Assembly (NCBI GenBank): GCA_035570275.1
Contig: DATMNI010000235.1
Span: 1 to 27,875 of the forward strand
Reading direction: 5' to 3'
From: DATMNI01 sp035570275
GTDB lineage: Bacteria > Acidobacteriota > Terriglobia > Bryobacterales > Bryobacteraceae
Length of the DNA: 27,875 bases
Positions 1 through 6,973 of this stretch are shown piece by piece; the first letter of the stretch is position 1; the number at the start of each line of letters is the position of its first letter. Made by a program: the position numbers and the translations under genes. The notes beneath the pieces are model-generated. The model saw only the letters and a program-made list of their open reading frames with translations. It was not told where the DNA came from and made no database searches.

Positions 1-50
1 TGGAGCAGGGTGGATCTGTCGCTGACCAAAGCCGGTAGCGGGTCTGGCAT
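1..50 (-). CDS. 5' end of an unidentified leftward gene (partial)
   Basis: An ATG at 50 on the minus strand is preceded by a full AGGAGG Shine-Dalgarno sequence with a 4-base spacer (51-60). The frame stays open to the window edge, giving 16 residues that begin MPDPLPALVSDRSTLL. It is divergent from greA, so the 162 bases between the two starts would hold both promoters. Too little protein is visible to name it. The call rests only on the ribosome binding site and the open frame. Confidence 0.45.
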   Translation of the reverse strand, partial: MPDPLPALVSDRSTLL

Positions 51-180
51 GGGGCCTCCTTGGCCTACAGTATTACATACTTTAAGAAACCGGCTCCAAA
101 AAAAGAAAACCACCGATCCATCACTTTCATGTCGCGCACTCCCCTACAAATCCCGCCGCCGTCAAGGCCACCCGGTCCGC

Positions 181-186
181 TATAAT
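181..186 (+). promoter_or_regulatory. -10 box (TATAAT) for greA
   Basis: A perfect TATAAT lies 26 bases before the greA ATG, which predicts an mRNA leader of about 20 bases. No good -35 hexamer is seen 16-18 bases upstream. A GGGAG at 195-199 could serve as the ribosome binding site, with a long spacer. Confidence 0.5.
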
Positions 187-212
187 GTGACCTTGGGAGC
201 AGTTCCCGCGGA

Positions 213-680
213 ATGATCGATATCAAGAAAAAGCTGCAGGACGAGATTGCCGTGCTCGAACACGAGTTGCACGTCGAGTTGCCGCGAGACATCCTGACAG
301 CGCGGGCTCACGGCGATCTGAGCGAGAACGCCGAATATCATGCCGCCAAAGACCGGCAGGGCTTCGTCGCCGCCCGCCTCAACCAACTGAAAAAACGGCT
401 GGGTGAGATGTCGATGATCGATTTCACCAAGATTCCACACGGCAAAGTCGGGCTTGGCTCGACTGTGGTCGTGCTTGACGTGAAGCGTGACGAGGAGGTC
501 ACGTACTATCTGGGCACCAGCGAAGAGGCTGACGCCGCCAACGGCAGAATTTCCACCACTTCGCCGATTGGCAAGGCCCTGCTGGGCAAGGAAGTGGGCG
601 ATGAAGTCAAGGTAACCAGCCCAGGGGGTCTCAAAACACTGGAGATCCTGAAGCTGACCACCATCCATGACGTAGCGTGA
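213..680 (+). CDS. greA: Transcription elongation factor GreA
   Basis: A 155-residue protein with the usual GreA length and layout: an N-terminal antiparallel coiled coil (about 1-78) and a C-terminal FKBP-like globular domain (about 80-155). The hallmark ARAHGDLSENAEYHAAKD is at 30-47. D35 and E38 match the acidic coiled-coil tip residues (D41/E44 in E. coli) that reach into the RNA polymerase secondary channel and hold the second Mg ion. GreA rescues backtracked RNA polymerase by stimulating transcript cleavage in the cytoplasm. The C-terminal domain contains the typical ISTTSPIGKALLGK segment. The start is the ATG behind the TATAAT box. A phosphatidyltransferase gene follows after 26 bases and is probably co-transcribed. 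Confidence 0.96.
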   Translation: MIDIKKKLQDEIAVLEHELHVELPRDILTARAHGDLSENAEYHAAKDRQGFVAARLNQLKKRLGEMSMIDFTKIPHGKVGLGSTVVVLDVKRDEEVTYYLGTSEEADAANGRISTTSPIGKALLGKEVGDEVKVTSPGGLKTLEILKLTTIHDVA

Positions 681-706
681 TACCGAATGACACAGTCGGC
701 TGATCT

Positions 707-1369
707 ATGACCTACACACGTGCGATCGGGCTCGTGTTCGGCACGGCGATCAATCGCATCGTGCGCTGGCTGGCGTTGTCCAAGATCCACCCCAATGTGC
801 TCACGTTCATCGGCCTCGTAATCAACATCTGGGCTGCCTGGCTGTTTGCGCGCGGCAGTTTCACCTGGGCGGGAGTGGTGGTGATCGGCGCCGGCCTGTT
901 CGACATGGTGGATGGCCGCGTGGCTCGCGTCACCGACCAGGTAACCCGCTTCGGCGGCTTCTTCGATTCGGTGCTGGACCGCTATTCGGACCTGGCCCTC
1001 TACATGGGCCTGCTGGTCTTCTACGCCTCCATCAATCGCTTCTTCTACATCGTGCTCACGGCCATCGTGATGACCGGTTCGGTGATGGTCAGTTACACCC
1101 GCGCGCGCGCCGAAAACGCGATTCCCAAGTGCAAGGTAGGCTTTCTGGAGCGTCCCGAGCGCGTGGTGCTGATCATCATCGGCGCGCTGTTCGACCGCAT
1201 GGCGCCGGTGCTGTGGGTGATCGCGGTGCTGTCCAACTGGACGGTGATTCACCGCATGATCTACACCTTTCACGAAGCGCAGCGGCTGGAAGACGCGCAA
1301 CTCCGGTTGGCGAAAGACAGGACGGACGGACCCAAGAAAGCGTCCGTCGAAACCCAGCGCCGCGATTGA
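707..1369 (+). CDS. CDP-alcohol phosphatidyltransferase family membrane enzyme
   Basis: A 220-residue integral membrane protein that carries the complete CDP-alcohol phosphotransferase signature D66-x2-D69-G70-x2-A73-R74-x8-G83-x3-D87-x3-D91. The four Asp residues bind the metal pair and the CDP-diacylglycerol phosphate. Hydrophobic stretches around 30-47, 54-66, 95-125 and 145-172 fit the six-helix fold of the family. The enzyme should transfer a phosphatidyl group from CDP-diacylglycerol to an alcohol in the inner membrane. The acceptor (glycerol-3-phosphate, inositol phosphate or other) cannot be read from the sequence. The C-terminal tail (about 190-220) is charged and probably cytoplasmic. 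The gene follows greA by 26 bases and is closed by a hairpin at 1375-1409. Confidence 0.9.
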   Translation: MTYTRAIGLVFGTAINRIVRWLALSKIHPNVLTFIGLVINIWAAWLFARGSFTWAGVVVIGAGLFDMVDGRVARVTDQVTRFGGFFDSVLDRYSDLALYMGLLVFYASINRFFYIVLTAIVMTGSVMVSYTRARAENAIPKCKVGFLERPERVVLIIIGALFDRMAPVLWVIAVLSNWTVIHRMIYTFHEAQRLEDAQLRLAKDRTDGPKKASVETQRRD

Positions 1370-1374
1370 GCATG

Positions 1375-1409
1375 CCGGGCGGCCAGCCGTTTTCGGACAG
1401 CCCGGTTTT
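1375..1409 (+). terminator. Possible intrinsic terminator after the greA unit
   Basis: CCGGGC (1375-1380) pairs with GCCCGG (1400-1405) and is followed by TTTT. A smaller CCG-TTTT-CGG hairpin sits inside the loop. It starts 6 bases after the phosphatidyltransferase stop codon. The T-run is short, so termination strength is uncertain. Confidence 0.45.
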
Positions 1410-1434
1410 CGGCAGCATGACGTCAGGGAGTGGT

Positions 1435-1465
1435 GAAACCGCTTGCTGACGCGCGCGGCTCCGAT
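1435..1465 (-). repeat. Dispersed repeat family C, copy 1
   Basis: These 31 bases are an exact reverse-complement match of 6912-6942. Weaker similarity continues for about 25 more bases, with a shared TCCCTGAC on the far side (about 1478-1486 here). GGCTC/GAGCC at 1456-1472 can form a hairpin. Read on the minus strand, it lies just beyond the stop of the leftward membrane gene at 1507. Confidence 0.8.
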
Positions 1466-1506
1466 CCGAGCCATGACCGTCAGGGACCGGTCTTCACCAG
1501 ACGCGT

Positions 1507-2100
1507 TCAAGCATGCATCGGGATACCTTCAGCCGCGGCAGCCACCCGTACCTTGGGGCCGCCAATCTTCATCGCCGCTGCCACCAGGCCGGCACAGAGA
1601 TAGCCCACCCAGGCGGTGAACATATAAGACAGCGTGTAGACCATTGGGAAGCCGTACCAGTTCAGGTAGGAGACGTTGGTGGCGATGGCCGCGATGAGGC
1701 CAAGCAGCGCATAGAAGCCGAGGCGCCGGGCGAAGGTGCCGGCGTTGGTCAGCGAAAGCAGGTAGACGGCAATCAGGGCCTGCGCCAACTCCGTGACGAA
1801 CTCGTAGGCCAGCGACTGGCCAAACGAGAAGTCGCGCTTGGGGAAGTAGATCAGCAGGCCCGAGGGTCCCCCGGCCAGCTGTTTTTGATTTTGCGTCATA
1901 TCGTTCCCGGGCGGCATGTTGGGAAACATGTAGAAGCCCGGAGCCTTCAAGGTGGTTTGCATCGAGCTGAGCAGCGGCTGCTCGTTATCGATTTGCTTAA
2001 TTCCGGCTTCGCCGAGGGGGAGCGCCATATGGGCGATGCTGGTCCAGACAAATATGGCGAGGCCGCCCAGGGCGCCAGCCAGTAAAATGCGCGTGTTCAT
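1507..2100 (-). CDS. Hypothetical multi-pass membrane protein
   Basis: A 197-residue protein. The ATG at 2100 is chosen because GGAGG lies 6 bases upstream; an in-frame TTG at 2112 would place that ribosome binding site inside the gene. Hydrophobic segments lie at about 4-22, 92-112, 125-145 and 150-173. The first is followed by a long non-hydrophobic segment (about 25-90) that contains a Pro/Gly/Met-rich stretch (FPNMPPGNDM) and is probably periplasmic. I do not recognise the family with certainty; comparable small membrane proteins occur in Acidobacteriota. It stands alone, convergent with the greA unit, and has its own TATACT box at 2144-2149. Confidence 0.75.
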   Translation of the reverse strand: MNTRILLAGALGGLAIFVWTSIAHMALPLGEAGIKQIDNEQPLLSSMQTTLKAPGFYMFPNMPPGNDMTQNQKQLAGGPSGLLIYFPKRDFSFGQSLAYEFVTELAQALIAVYLLSLTNAGTFARRLGFYALLGLIAAIATNVSYLNWYGFPMVYTLSYMFTAWVGYLCAGLVAAAMKIGGPKVRVAAAAEGIPMHA

Positions 2101-2143
2101 GGTTGCCTCCAAGAAGAGTGAATCCCGGTTTGTAATCCCGGAT

Positions 2144-2149
2144 AGTATA
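2144..2149 (-). promoter_or_regulatory. -10 box (TATACT) for the membrane gene at 1507-2100
   Basis: TATACT on the minus strand lies 43 bases before the start codon, leaving room for a short leader carrying the GGAGG site. No clear -35 element is seen. Confidence 0.4.
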
Positions 2150-2185
2150 TGACAGCGGTGGCCGTCACGCCAGCGCTTTTTGAAC

Positions 2186-2351
2186 CTATTGCGCCGGCAG
2201 CAGCACGTTGACGTAGTCTATCTGCGGCAGGTCCAGTTCCGGATCACGCGCCGGAGGTGGCTCACTTGCACCTTGCCGGCCGGCCGCGGGCGGTCGAATC
2301 CCTGGGCCGCCAGCGCGATCCGCCGGGCTTCGTCGATGGAGAGAGCGTCAA
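2186..2351 (-). pseudogene. Decayed N-terminal fragment of a YcaQ-type DNA glycosylase gene
   Basis: Read leftward from a TTG at 2351, the first 36 or so residues (LTLSIDEARRIALAAQGF, then DRPRPAGKVQVSHLRRVIR) match the start of the YcaQ/AlkX winged-helix crosslink-repair glycosylase family as I know it. At about 2239-2242 the match jumps by one base into another frame. It continues there as ELDLPQIDYVNVLLPAQ, the family's 'LQIDxVNVL' helix, and stops at TAG 2186-2188. The original frame ends at a nearby TAG. The rest of the roughly 400-residue protein is absent; the leftward membrane gene's promoter follows directly. This is a frameshifted, truncated relic. The family assignment is from memory of the motif, not a search. 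Confidence 0.7.
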
Positions 2352-2413
2352 TAGAAAGCAGCGTGTGCGCCACCGCCAGCCAGTATCATAAAACGAACAT
2401 GCCCCGAACGAAC

Positions 2414-3529
2414 ATGCCCACGATTACGAAAATCGAAGCCTTCCAGGTGGACCTGCCGCTGCACGAAGGCAGCTACAAGTGGTCGGGCGGCAACACCGTG
2501 GAGGTCTTCGATTCCACCGTAGTGGCCGTCCACACCGACGCCGGCGTCACCGGCTATGGAGAGGTCTGCCCGCTGGGTCCGGCCTACCTGCCGGCGTATG
2601 CCAAGGGCGCGCGCACCGGCATCGCCGAACTGTCGCCCCACCTGATTGGCGCGGACCCCACGGCGCTTTCGGTGGTGAACGGGCTGATGGATCGGGCACT
2701 GCGCGGCCATCCGTATGTGAAATCGGCCCTCGATATGGCCTGCTGGGACATCCTCGGCAAGGTCACGGGCCAACCGGTGGTGACGCTGCTCGGAGGCCGC
2801 TACGGCGAATCGTTCCCTCTGTACCGCGCGATTTCGCAGGAAAGCCCGAAGGAGATGGCCGGCAAAGTGGCGCTCTATCGCGCCGAGGGCTACACCAAAT
2901 TTCAGCTCAAGGTGGGTGGCGACCCGGATACGGATATCGAACGCATCCATGCGGCCGCCGCGCAACTGCGGCCGGGCGACGTGCTGATCGCTGACGCCAA
3001 CACCGGCTGGACCCAGCACCAGGCACTGCGCGTGGCCGATGCCGTGCGCCATGTGGACGTCTACATCGAGCAGCCTTGCGCCAGCTATCAGGAGTGCCTG
3101 GCCGTGCGCCGCCACACCGACCGGCCGTTCATCCTGGATGAAGTGGTGGATAGCGTCGGGATGCTGGTGGAGGGCGCGCGCGACCAGGCGATGGACGTAA
3201 TCAACCTGAAGATCTCGAAGGTGGGCGGGCTGACCAAGGCGCGGCAGATTCGCGACCTGGCGGTTTCGCTGGGCATCGCGCTGACCATCGAGGACACCTG
3301 GGGCGGCGACATCGTCACCGCCGCCATCGCGCACCTGGCGCACAGCACACCGCCCGGCTACCTGTTCTCCGCCACCGATTTCAACAGCTACGTGACGGTG
3401 AGCATTGCCGGGGGAGCGCCGCAACGAAGCCATGGCCGGCTGGCGGCGGGGTCGGCGCCGGGCCTGGGCGTGGAGCCGCGGTGGGATGTGTTGGGGCAGG
3501 CGGTGACGGAGTGTGGGGCAGATTGTTAG
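2414..3529 (+). CDS. Enolase-superfamily dehydratase, cis-3-hydroxy-L-proline dehydratase type
   Basis: A 371-residue mandelate racemase/muconate lactonizing enzyme family protein. The N-terminal capping domain carries VDLPLHEGSYKWSGGN and GHPYVKSALDMACWD. The barrel domain has the base-bearing FQLKVGG strand, metal ligands in ADANTGW (Asp), EQPC (Glu) and LDEVVD (Asp), and the second catalytic Lys in NLKISK; EDTWGGDIVTAAIAHLA follows. This pattern matches cis-3-hydroxy-L-proline dehydratases, which form pyrroline-2-carboxylate in hydroxyproline breakdown. The exact substrate is inferred. Another in-frame ATG is at 2399; the two starts lie in a 15-base tandem duplication and neither has a clear ribosome binding site. 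The last residues (CGADC) and the TAG are encoded by repeat A1, so the natural C-terminus may have been altered. Confidence 0.85.
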   Translation: MPTITKIEAFQVDLPLHEGSYKWSGGNTVEVFDSTVVAVHTDAGVTGYGEVCPLGPAYLPAYAKGARTGIAELSPHLIGADPTALSVVNGLMDRALRGHPYVKSALDMACWDILGKVTGQPVVTLLGGRYGESFPLYRAISQESPKEMAGKVALYRAEGYTKFQLKVGGDPDTDIERIHAAAAQLRPGDVLIADANTGWTQHQALRVADAVRHVDVYIEQPCASYQECLAVRRHTDRPFILDEVVDSVGMLVEGARDQAMDVINLKISKVGGLTKARQIRDLAVSLGIALTIEDTWGGDIVTAAIAHLAHSTPPGYLFSATDFNSYVTVSIAGGAPQRSHGRLAAGSAPGLGVEPRWDVLGQAVTECGADC

Positions 3530-3578
3530 GGTTGGTAGGGTACCTTCTGGCCGGCGGAAATCAAGTCCGGCCGCGAAC
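3512..3578 (+). repeat. Dispersed stem-loop repeat family A, copy 1
   Basis: It starts with TGTGGGGCAGATTGTTAGG and continues through GGTACC and a GGCCGG...CCGGCC inverted repeat. It closely resembles 10482-10540 and shares the TGTGGGGCAG head with three other copies. It overlaps the 3' end of the dehydratase gene and supplies its stop codon. Confidence 0.7.
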
Positions 3579-3732
3579 TGCTGGTGGGCTGTTAGCCAGG
3601 AAGCAGTAAACGCTGAGCGACCAGGCAGGACTTACCAAGGCCGGCTTGACGGCGTAGGCGTAGGCGGTTCGGAAATAGTCATTAGCTTCGACCGAAGCGG
3701 GAACACAAACTACGAATGGTGACCGGCATGTT

Positions 3733-4587
3733 TCACTTCGACGCCAGCTTGCGGCGAAAGAAATCAAGAGTCATCGTTGCGACTTCCGGACCGATTGAGT
3801 GCTCGCGACCGGCGAAGATCTTGATTTCGAACTCCTTGTGCAGGGCGATTAATCGTTCGCGCAGTAGGATCGCCTGGCTGACCGGTACGTTCTGATCTGC
3901 TTCGCCGTGCAGAATCAGCACGGGACACTTCAACTGATCCATACGCAGGATCGAAGAGCGCTCGCGGATCGCCGCGGGCGTCATGCCGGTCTCCGCCTTC
4001 ATGTTCCCGCGCACGCCGGGCAGTACCGCATCGTTGTAGAGCCGCTGGAAGTCGTAGGCACCGGCGCCGAAGACAGCGGCCTTCAGGTCGGGGAACTCCA
4101 ATGCCAGCAACGACGCTGCGATCGCGCCGCGTGAGTATCCGTAAATGGCCATGCGCGACGAATCGACCCAACGTTCCTTGCGCAGCTTTTCATAGCCGGC
4201 TCTCAGCGCGGCGATCGTGCGCGGTCCGACATAATCCGCAGGTCCTTCCGAACCGCCGAAGCCCGGCTGCGAAACCGCGACAGCAGCAAATCCGGCGGCA
4301 GCCAGTTGCGTGCCAAGCGGGACCAGGTTCTTCGCCGTGCGCTGATACCCGGGAATCAACAGCGCTCCGGGAAACGGTCCGTCGCCGGCCGGCTGGAACG
4401 AGATGGCCTCCAGGTTGCGTCCGTCCAGGCTGAAATCGTAGCGGCAGATTCTGACATCGGACGCGGTTGTGCATCCGTCCTTTTCGATTGCTTGCGGGAC
4501 GGGATCCGGTCGTTGCTGCCAAGCCGGGCAAAGCGTAAAGACTAGGAGCGATGCTAGGAAGGCGGCAGAAATAGGGCGTATTGCCAT
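3733..4587 (-). CDS. Secreted alpha/beta hydrolase (dienelactone hydrolase / S9-like)
   Basis: A 284-residue protein with an N-terminal signal peptide (hydrophobic 7-20, then PAWQQ). The alpha/beta-hydrolase triad is visible: nucleophile S152 in GYSRG (150-154), acid D231 in HGEADQNVP, and H253 in GREHS. The oxyanion region is LIPGYQRTAKN at about 77-87. The start at 4587 has AGGTGA seven bases upstream. A plain signal peptide is favoured over a lipobox because Leu, not Gly/Ala/Ser, precedes C20. It probably cleaves an ester or peptide bond in the periplasm; the substrate is unknown. It is divergent from the glycosidase-like gene at 4849. Confidence 0.85.
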   Translation of the reverse strand: MAIRPISAAFLASLLVFTLCPAWQQRPDPVPQAIEKDGCTTASDVRICRYDFSLDGRNLEAISFQPAGDGPFPGALLIPGYQRTAKNLVPLGTQLAAAGFAAVAVSQPGFGGSEGPADYVGPRTIAALRAGYEKLRKERWVDSSRMAIYGYSRGAIAASLLALEFPDLKAAVFGAGAYDFQRLYNDAVLPGVRGNMKAETGMTPAAIRERSSILRMDQLKCPVLILHGEADQNVPVSQAILLRERLIALHKEFEIKIFAGREHSIGPEVATMTLDFFRRKLASK

Positions 4588-4775
4588 GCGTGCGTCACCT
4601 GGCGTCCTGGCATTCCAAAGCGCTTCCTTATGACGAACAGGTGCTACCTCCGGTTAGCGATGTGCATTAGCGCTAGGAAAGGGATTCGTTGGCGTCGGAT
4701 TCTTTAGACAGGTCCCGCCTGATCCGCTGGTTGCCGTTCCCGGAGCCGGCAGCCTGACGCCCAAGTGTTTTTAGG

Positions 4776-4831
4776 AAAACCGGTTTCTGTTGCGAAATCC
4801 CCTTCGCTCCGGTATTTTCGAAGCCGGTTTT
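4776..4831. promoter_or_regulatory. Nested inverted repeat before the glycosidase-like gene
   Basis: AAAACCGG (4776-4783) is the reverse complement of CCGGTTTT (4824-4831). Inside it, CGAAA (4793-4797) pairs with TTTCG (4816-4820). The outer arm ends 17 bases before the ATG at 4849, and a TACAAC at 4836-4841 could be a -10 box. It may be an operator or a structured leader; nothing in the sequence decides between these. Confidence 0.35.
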
Positions 4832-4848
4832 GGAGTACAACAGAGAGC

Positions 4849-6846
4849 ATGCGCACCGTTCCGGTTTCCGTGCTGTCCTGCCTCCTGCCGCTGGCATCAG
4901 CCGGCCTGGCTCAATCCCGCTGGAGGCTGGATAACGACGGCGGCATCGCGTGGGACGCAAAACGCGGCGACGCCCACACCGACCAGATCGAGATGAGCGG
5001 GCGCAAGGTATCCGCTATCGTCACCTACGGCATTGGCGAGAACGGCGGGCTCACGCTGACGCGCCAGGTGGTCTTCCCCACCCTGCGCACGCTGCCCAAC
5101 GACACCCACGCCAGCCTGAGCTACACCTTCGACAACGACGCTTCCCCGCGTCTATTCCTGGATGGCAGACCGGCGCGCGAGACCATCGCCCGCTTTCGCC
5201 ATCGCGGGATAATCAGCATCGAAAGCGCGCTCGGCACTCGCGGTCAGGTTTTGCTCACCCATACCATCTTTCCCTCCGTGGACAAGCCCATGCTGCTTGA
5301 GAAATACACCTTCACCAACCAGGGGACCACGGATGCCGACATCGAAATGGAGAACACTACCCACACGGTCAGCACCAATCCGGCGCGCGGCCTGTCGGGC
5401 GAGTATGTGATTTCGGCCGAGTCGCCCGATGCCGGGGTGCGGACCGTCAAACCGCGCCAGAGCGTCACCTTCGCGCTGGTCTTCACGGCGCGCCAGGCTC
5501 AGGCCGCCCGGCTGGCCGTGGATGTGGATGCCGAAGAGCGGGCGCGGCGGGATCGGGTAGACAGTTTCCTTTCCAAACTCCAGTTGGAGACGCCCGACCC
5601 GGTGCTCAACCGCGCGTTTGCGTTTGCCAAGATCCGCGCCACCGAGAGCATCTTCGAAACCAAGGGCGGGCTGATGCACGGCCCCGGTGGCGGGGCCTAC
5701 TACGCGGCCATCTGGGCCAACGACCAGGCGGAGTACGCCAACCCCTTCTTCCCGTTCCTGGGCGACGCCGCCGGCAACGAATCGGCCATCAATTCGTACC
5801 GTCACTTCGCGCGCTACATGAACCCCGGTTACCAGCCCATTCCGAGTTCCATCATCGCCGAGGGAACCGGCTTCTGGAATGGCGCCGGCGACCGCGGCGA
5901 TATGGCGATGATTGCCTACGGCGCCTCGCGGTTCGCCCTGGCCTACGGCGACCGCGCCATCGCGGAGGAGTTGTCCCGGCTGGTCTCCTGGTGCCTGGAG
6001 TACTGCCGCCGCAAGGTCAATGCGGCCGGCGTGGTGGCCTCGGACAGCGATGAACTGGAAGGCCGCTTTCCCGCCGGCAAGGCCAACCTGGCGACGTCTT
6101 CTCTATACTTCGACGCGCTCAATTCGGCGGTGCTGCTGGGCCGCGATCTCGGCAAGCCGGCGGCCGGTCTGGACCGCTACTCCGCGCAGGCGCAGGAAAT
6201 TCGAGGCGCTATCGAACGCTACTTCGGCGCCACCGTGCAGGGCTTCGAGACGTACCGTTACTACGATGAAAATACCGTGCTGCGTGCCTGGATCTGCGTT
6301 CCTTTGACCATGGGCATTTTCGACCGCAAGCAGGGCACCATCAACGCGCTGTTCTCGCCCACCCTATGGACGCCGGACGGTCTGGCCACGCAGGCCGGCG
6401 AGAAGACTTTTTGGGACCGCGCCACGCTGTATGCGCTGCGTGGCGTGCTGGCCGCCGGCGAAACCCAGCGCGCCATGGATTTTCTGGTCCGCTACTCCAC
6501 GCGCCGCCTGTTGGGCGAACATGTGCCGTATCCGGTGGAAGCCTGGCCCGAGGGCAACCAACGCCATCTGGCGGCGGAAAGCGCGCTCTACTGCCGGATT
6601 TTCACCGAAGGTCTCTTCGGCATCCGCCCCACAGGTTTGCGCTCGTTCCAGGCCACGCCGCGATTGCCGAAGGACTGGGATCGCATGAAACTGTCGGGCA
6701 TCCACGCCTTCGGTGGCGTGTTCGACCTGGTGGTGACCCGGCAGCAAGCCAGGTTGCGGGTGGACACGGTGCGGGAAGGCAAGGTTGCCAACACGCAGGT
6801 GGTGGAGGATGGCACGATGGTGACGGTCCGGTTGCCCGGCATTTGA
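4849..6846 (+). CDS. Secreted six-hairpin glycosidase-like protein
   Basis: A 665-residue exported protein. The start at 4849 is chosen because it opens a clean signal peptide (VSVLSCLLPLASAGLAQ, about residues 5-21); an upstream in-frame ATG at 4765 would add 28 non-signal residues. An N-terminal beta-sandwich (about 22-250) is followed by an (alpha/alpha)6-type barrel. The barrel holds WANDQAEYANPFFPFLGD and GTGFWNGAGDRGDMAMIAYG, then EAWPEGNQRHLAAESALYCR near the end. The C-terminal GLFGIRPTGLRSF...PRLPKDW segment is typical of GH65/GH78/GH94-like six-hairpin enzymes. The Asp in WANDQ and the Glu in EAWPEG are candidate catalytic residues (inference). The glycan substrate is not predictable. 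It converges with the VWA gene at 6974. Confidence 0.8.
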   Translation: MRTVPVSVLSCLLPLASAGLAQSRWRLDNDGGIAWDAKRGDAHTDQIEMSGRKVSAIVTYGIGENGGLTLTRQVVFPTLRTLPNDTHASLSYTFDNDASPRLFLDGRPARETIARFRHRGIISIESALGTRGQVLLTHTIFPSVDKPMLLEKYTFTNQGTTDADIEMENTTHTVSTNPARGLSGEYVISAESPDAGVRTVKPRQSVTFALVFTARQAQAARLAVDVDAEERARRDRVDSFLSKLQLETPDPVLNRAFAFAKIRATESIFETKGGLMHGPGGGAYYAAIWANDQAEYANPFFPFLGDAAGNESAINSYRHFARYMNPGYQPIPSSIIAEGTGFWNGAGDRGDMAMIAYGASRFALAYGDRAIAEELSRLVSWCLEYCRRKVNAAGVVASDSDELEGRFPAGKANLATSSLYFDALNSAVLLGRDLGKPAAGLDRYSAQAQEIRGAIERYFGATVQGFETYRYYDENTVLRAWICVPLTMGIFDRKQGTINALFSPTLWTPDGLATQAGEKTFWDRATLYALRGVLAAGETQRAMDFLVRYSTRRLLGEHVPYPVEAWPEGNQRHLAAESALYCRIFTEGLFGIRPTGLRSFQATPRLPKDWDRMKLSGIHAFGGVFDLVVTRQQARLRVDTVREGKVANTQVVEDGTMVTVRLPGI

Positions 6847-6911
6847 CGCCATCGTTAAACACGGTCTCGTATCTCAGGAAGAACACTCCCTGACTAACGG
6901 TCGCGCCTCTA

Positions 6912-6942
6912 ATCGGAGCCGCGCGCGTCAGCAAGCGGTTTC
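6912..6942 (+). repeat. Dispersed repeat family C, copy 2
   Basis: Exact 31-base match, in inverse orientation, to 1435-1465, with extended similarity back to the TCCCTGAC near 6888. It lies 66 bases after the stop of the glycosidase-like gene, in the same sense direction, within the short gap between two convergent genes. Confidence 0.8.
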
Positions 6943-6973
6943 TCGATACGTTAGCGACTTCTGAAGCGGTGTG

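Noticed and set aside
10..216. 68-residue rightward frame before greA
   Set aside because: It overlaps the greA promoter and start, has no ribosome binding site and no protein-like composition.
2348..3433. 361-residue leftward open frame antisense to the dehydratase
   Set aside because: His/Arg/Val-rich composition with no motif; the sense strand has the complete enolase-superfamily pattern.
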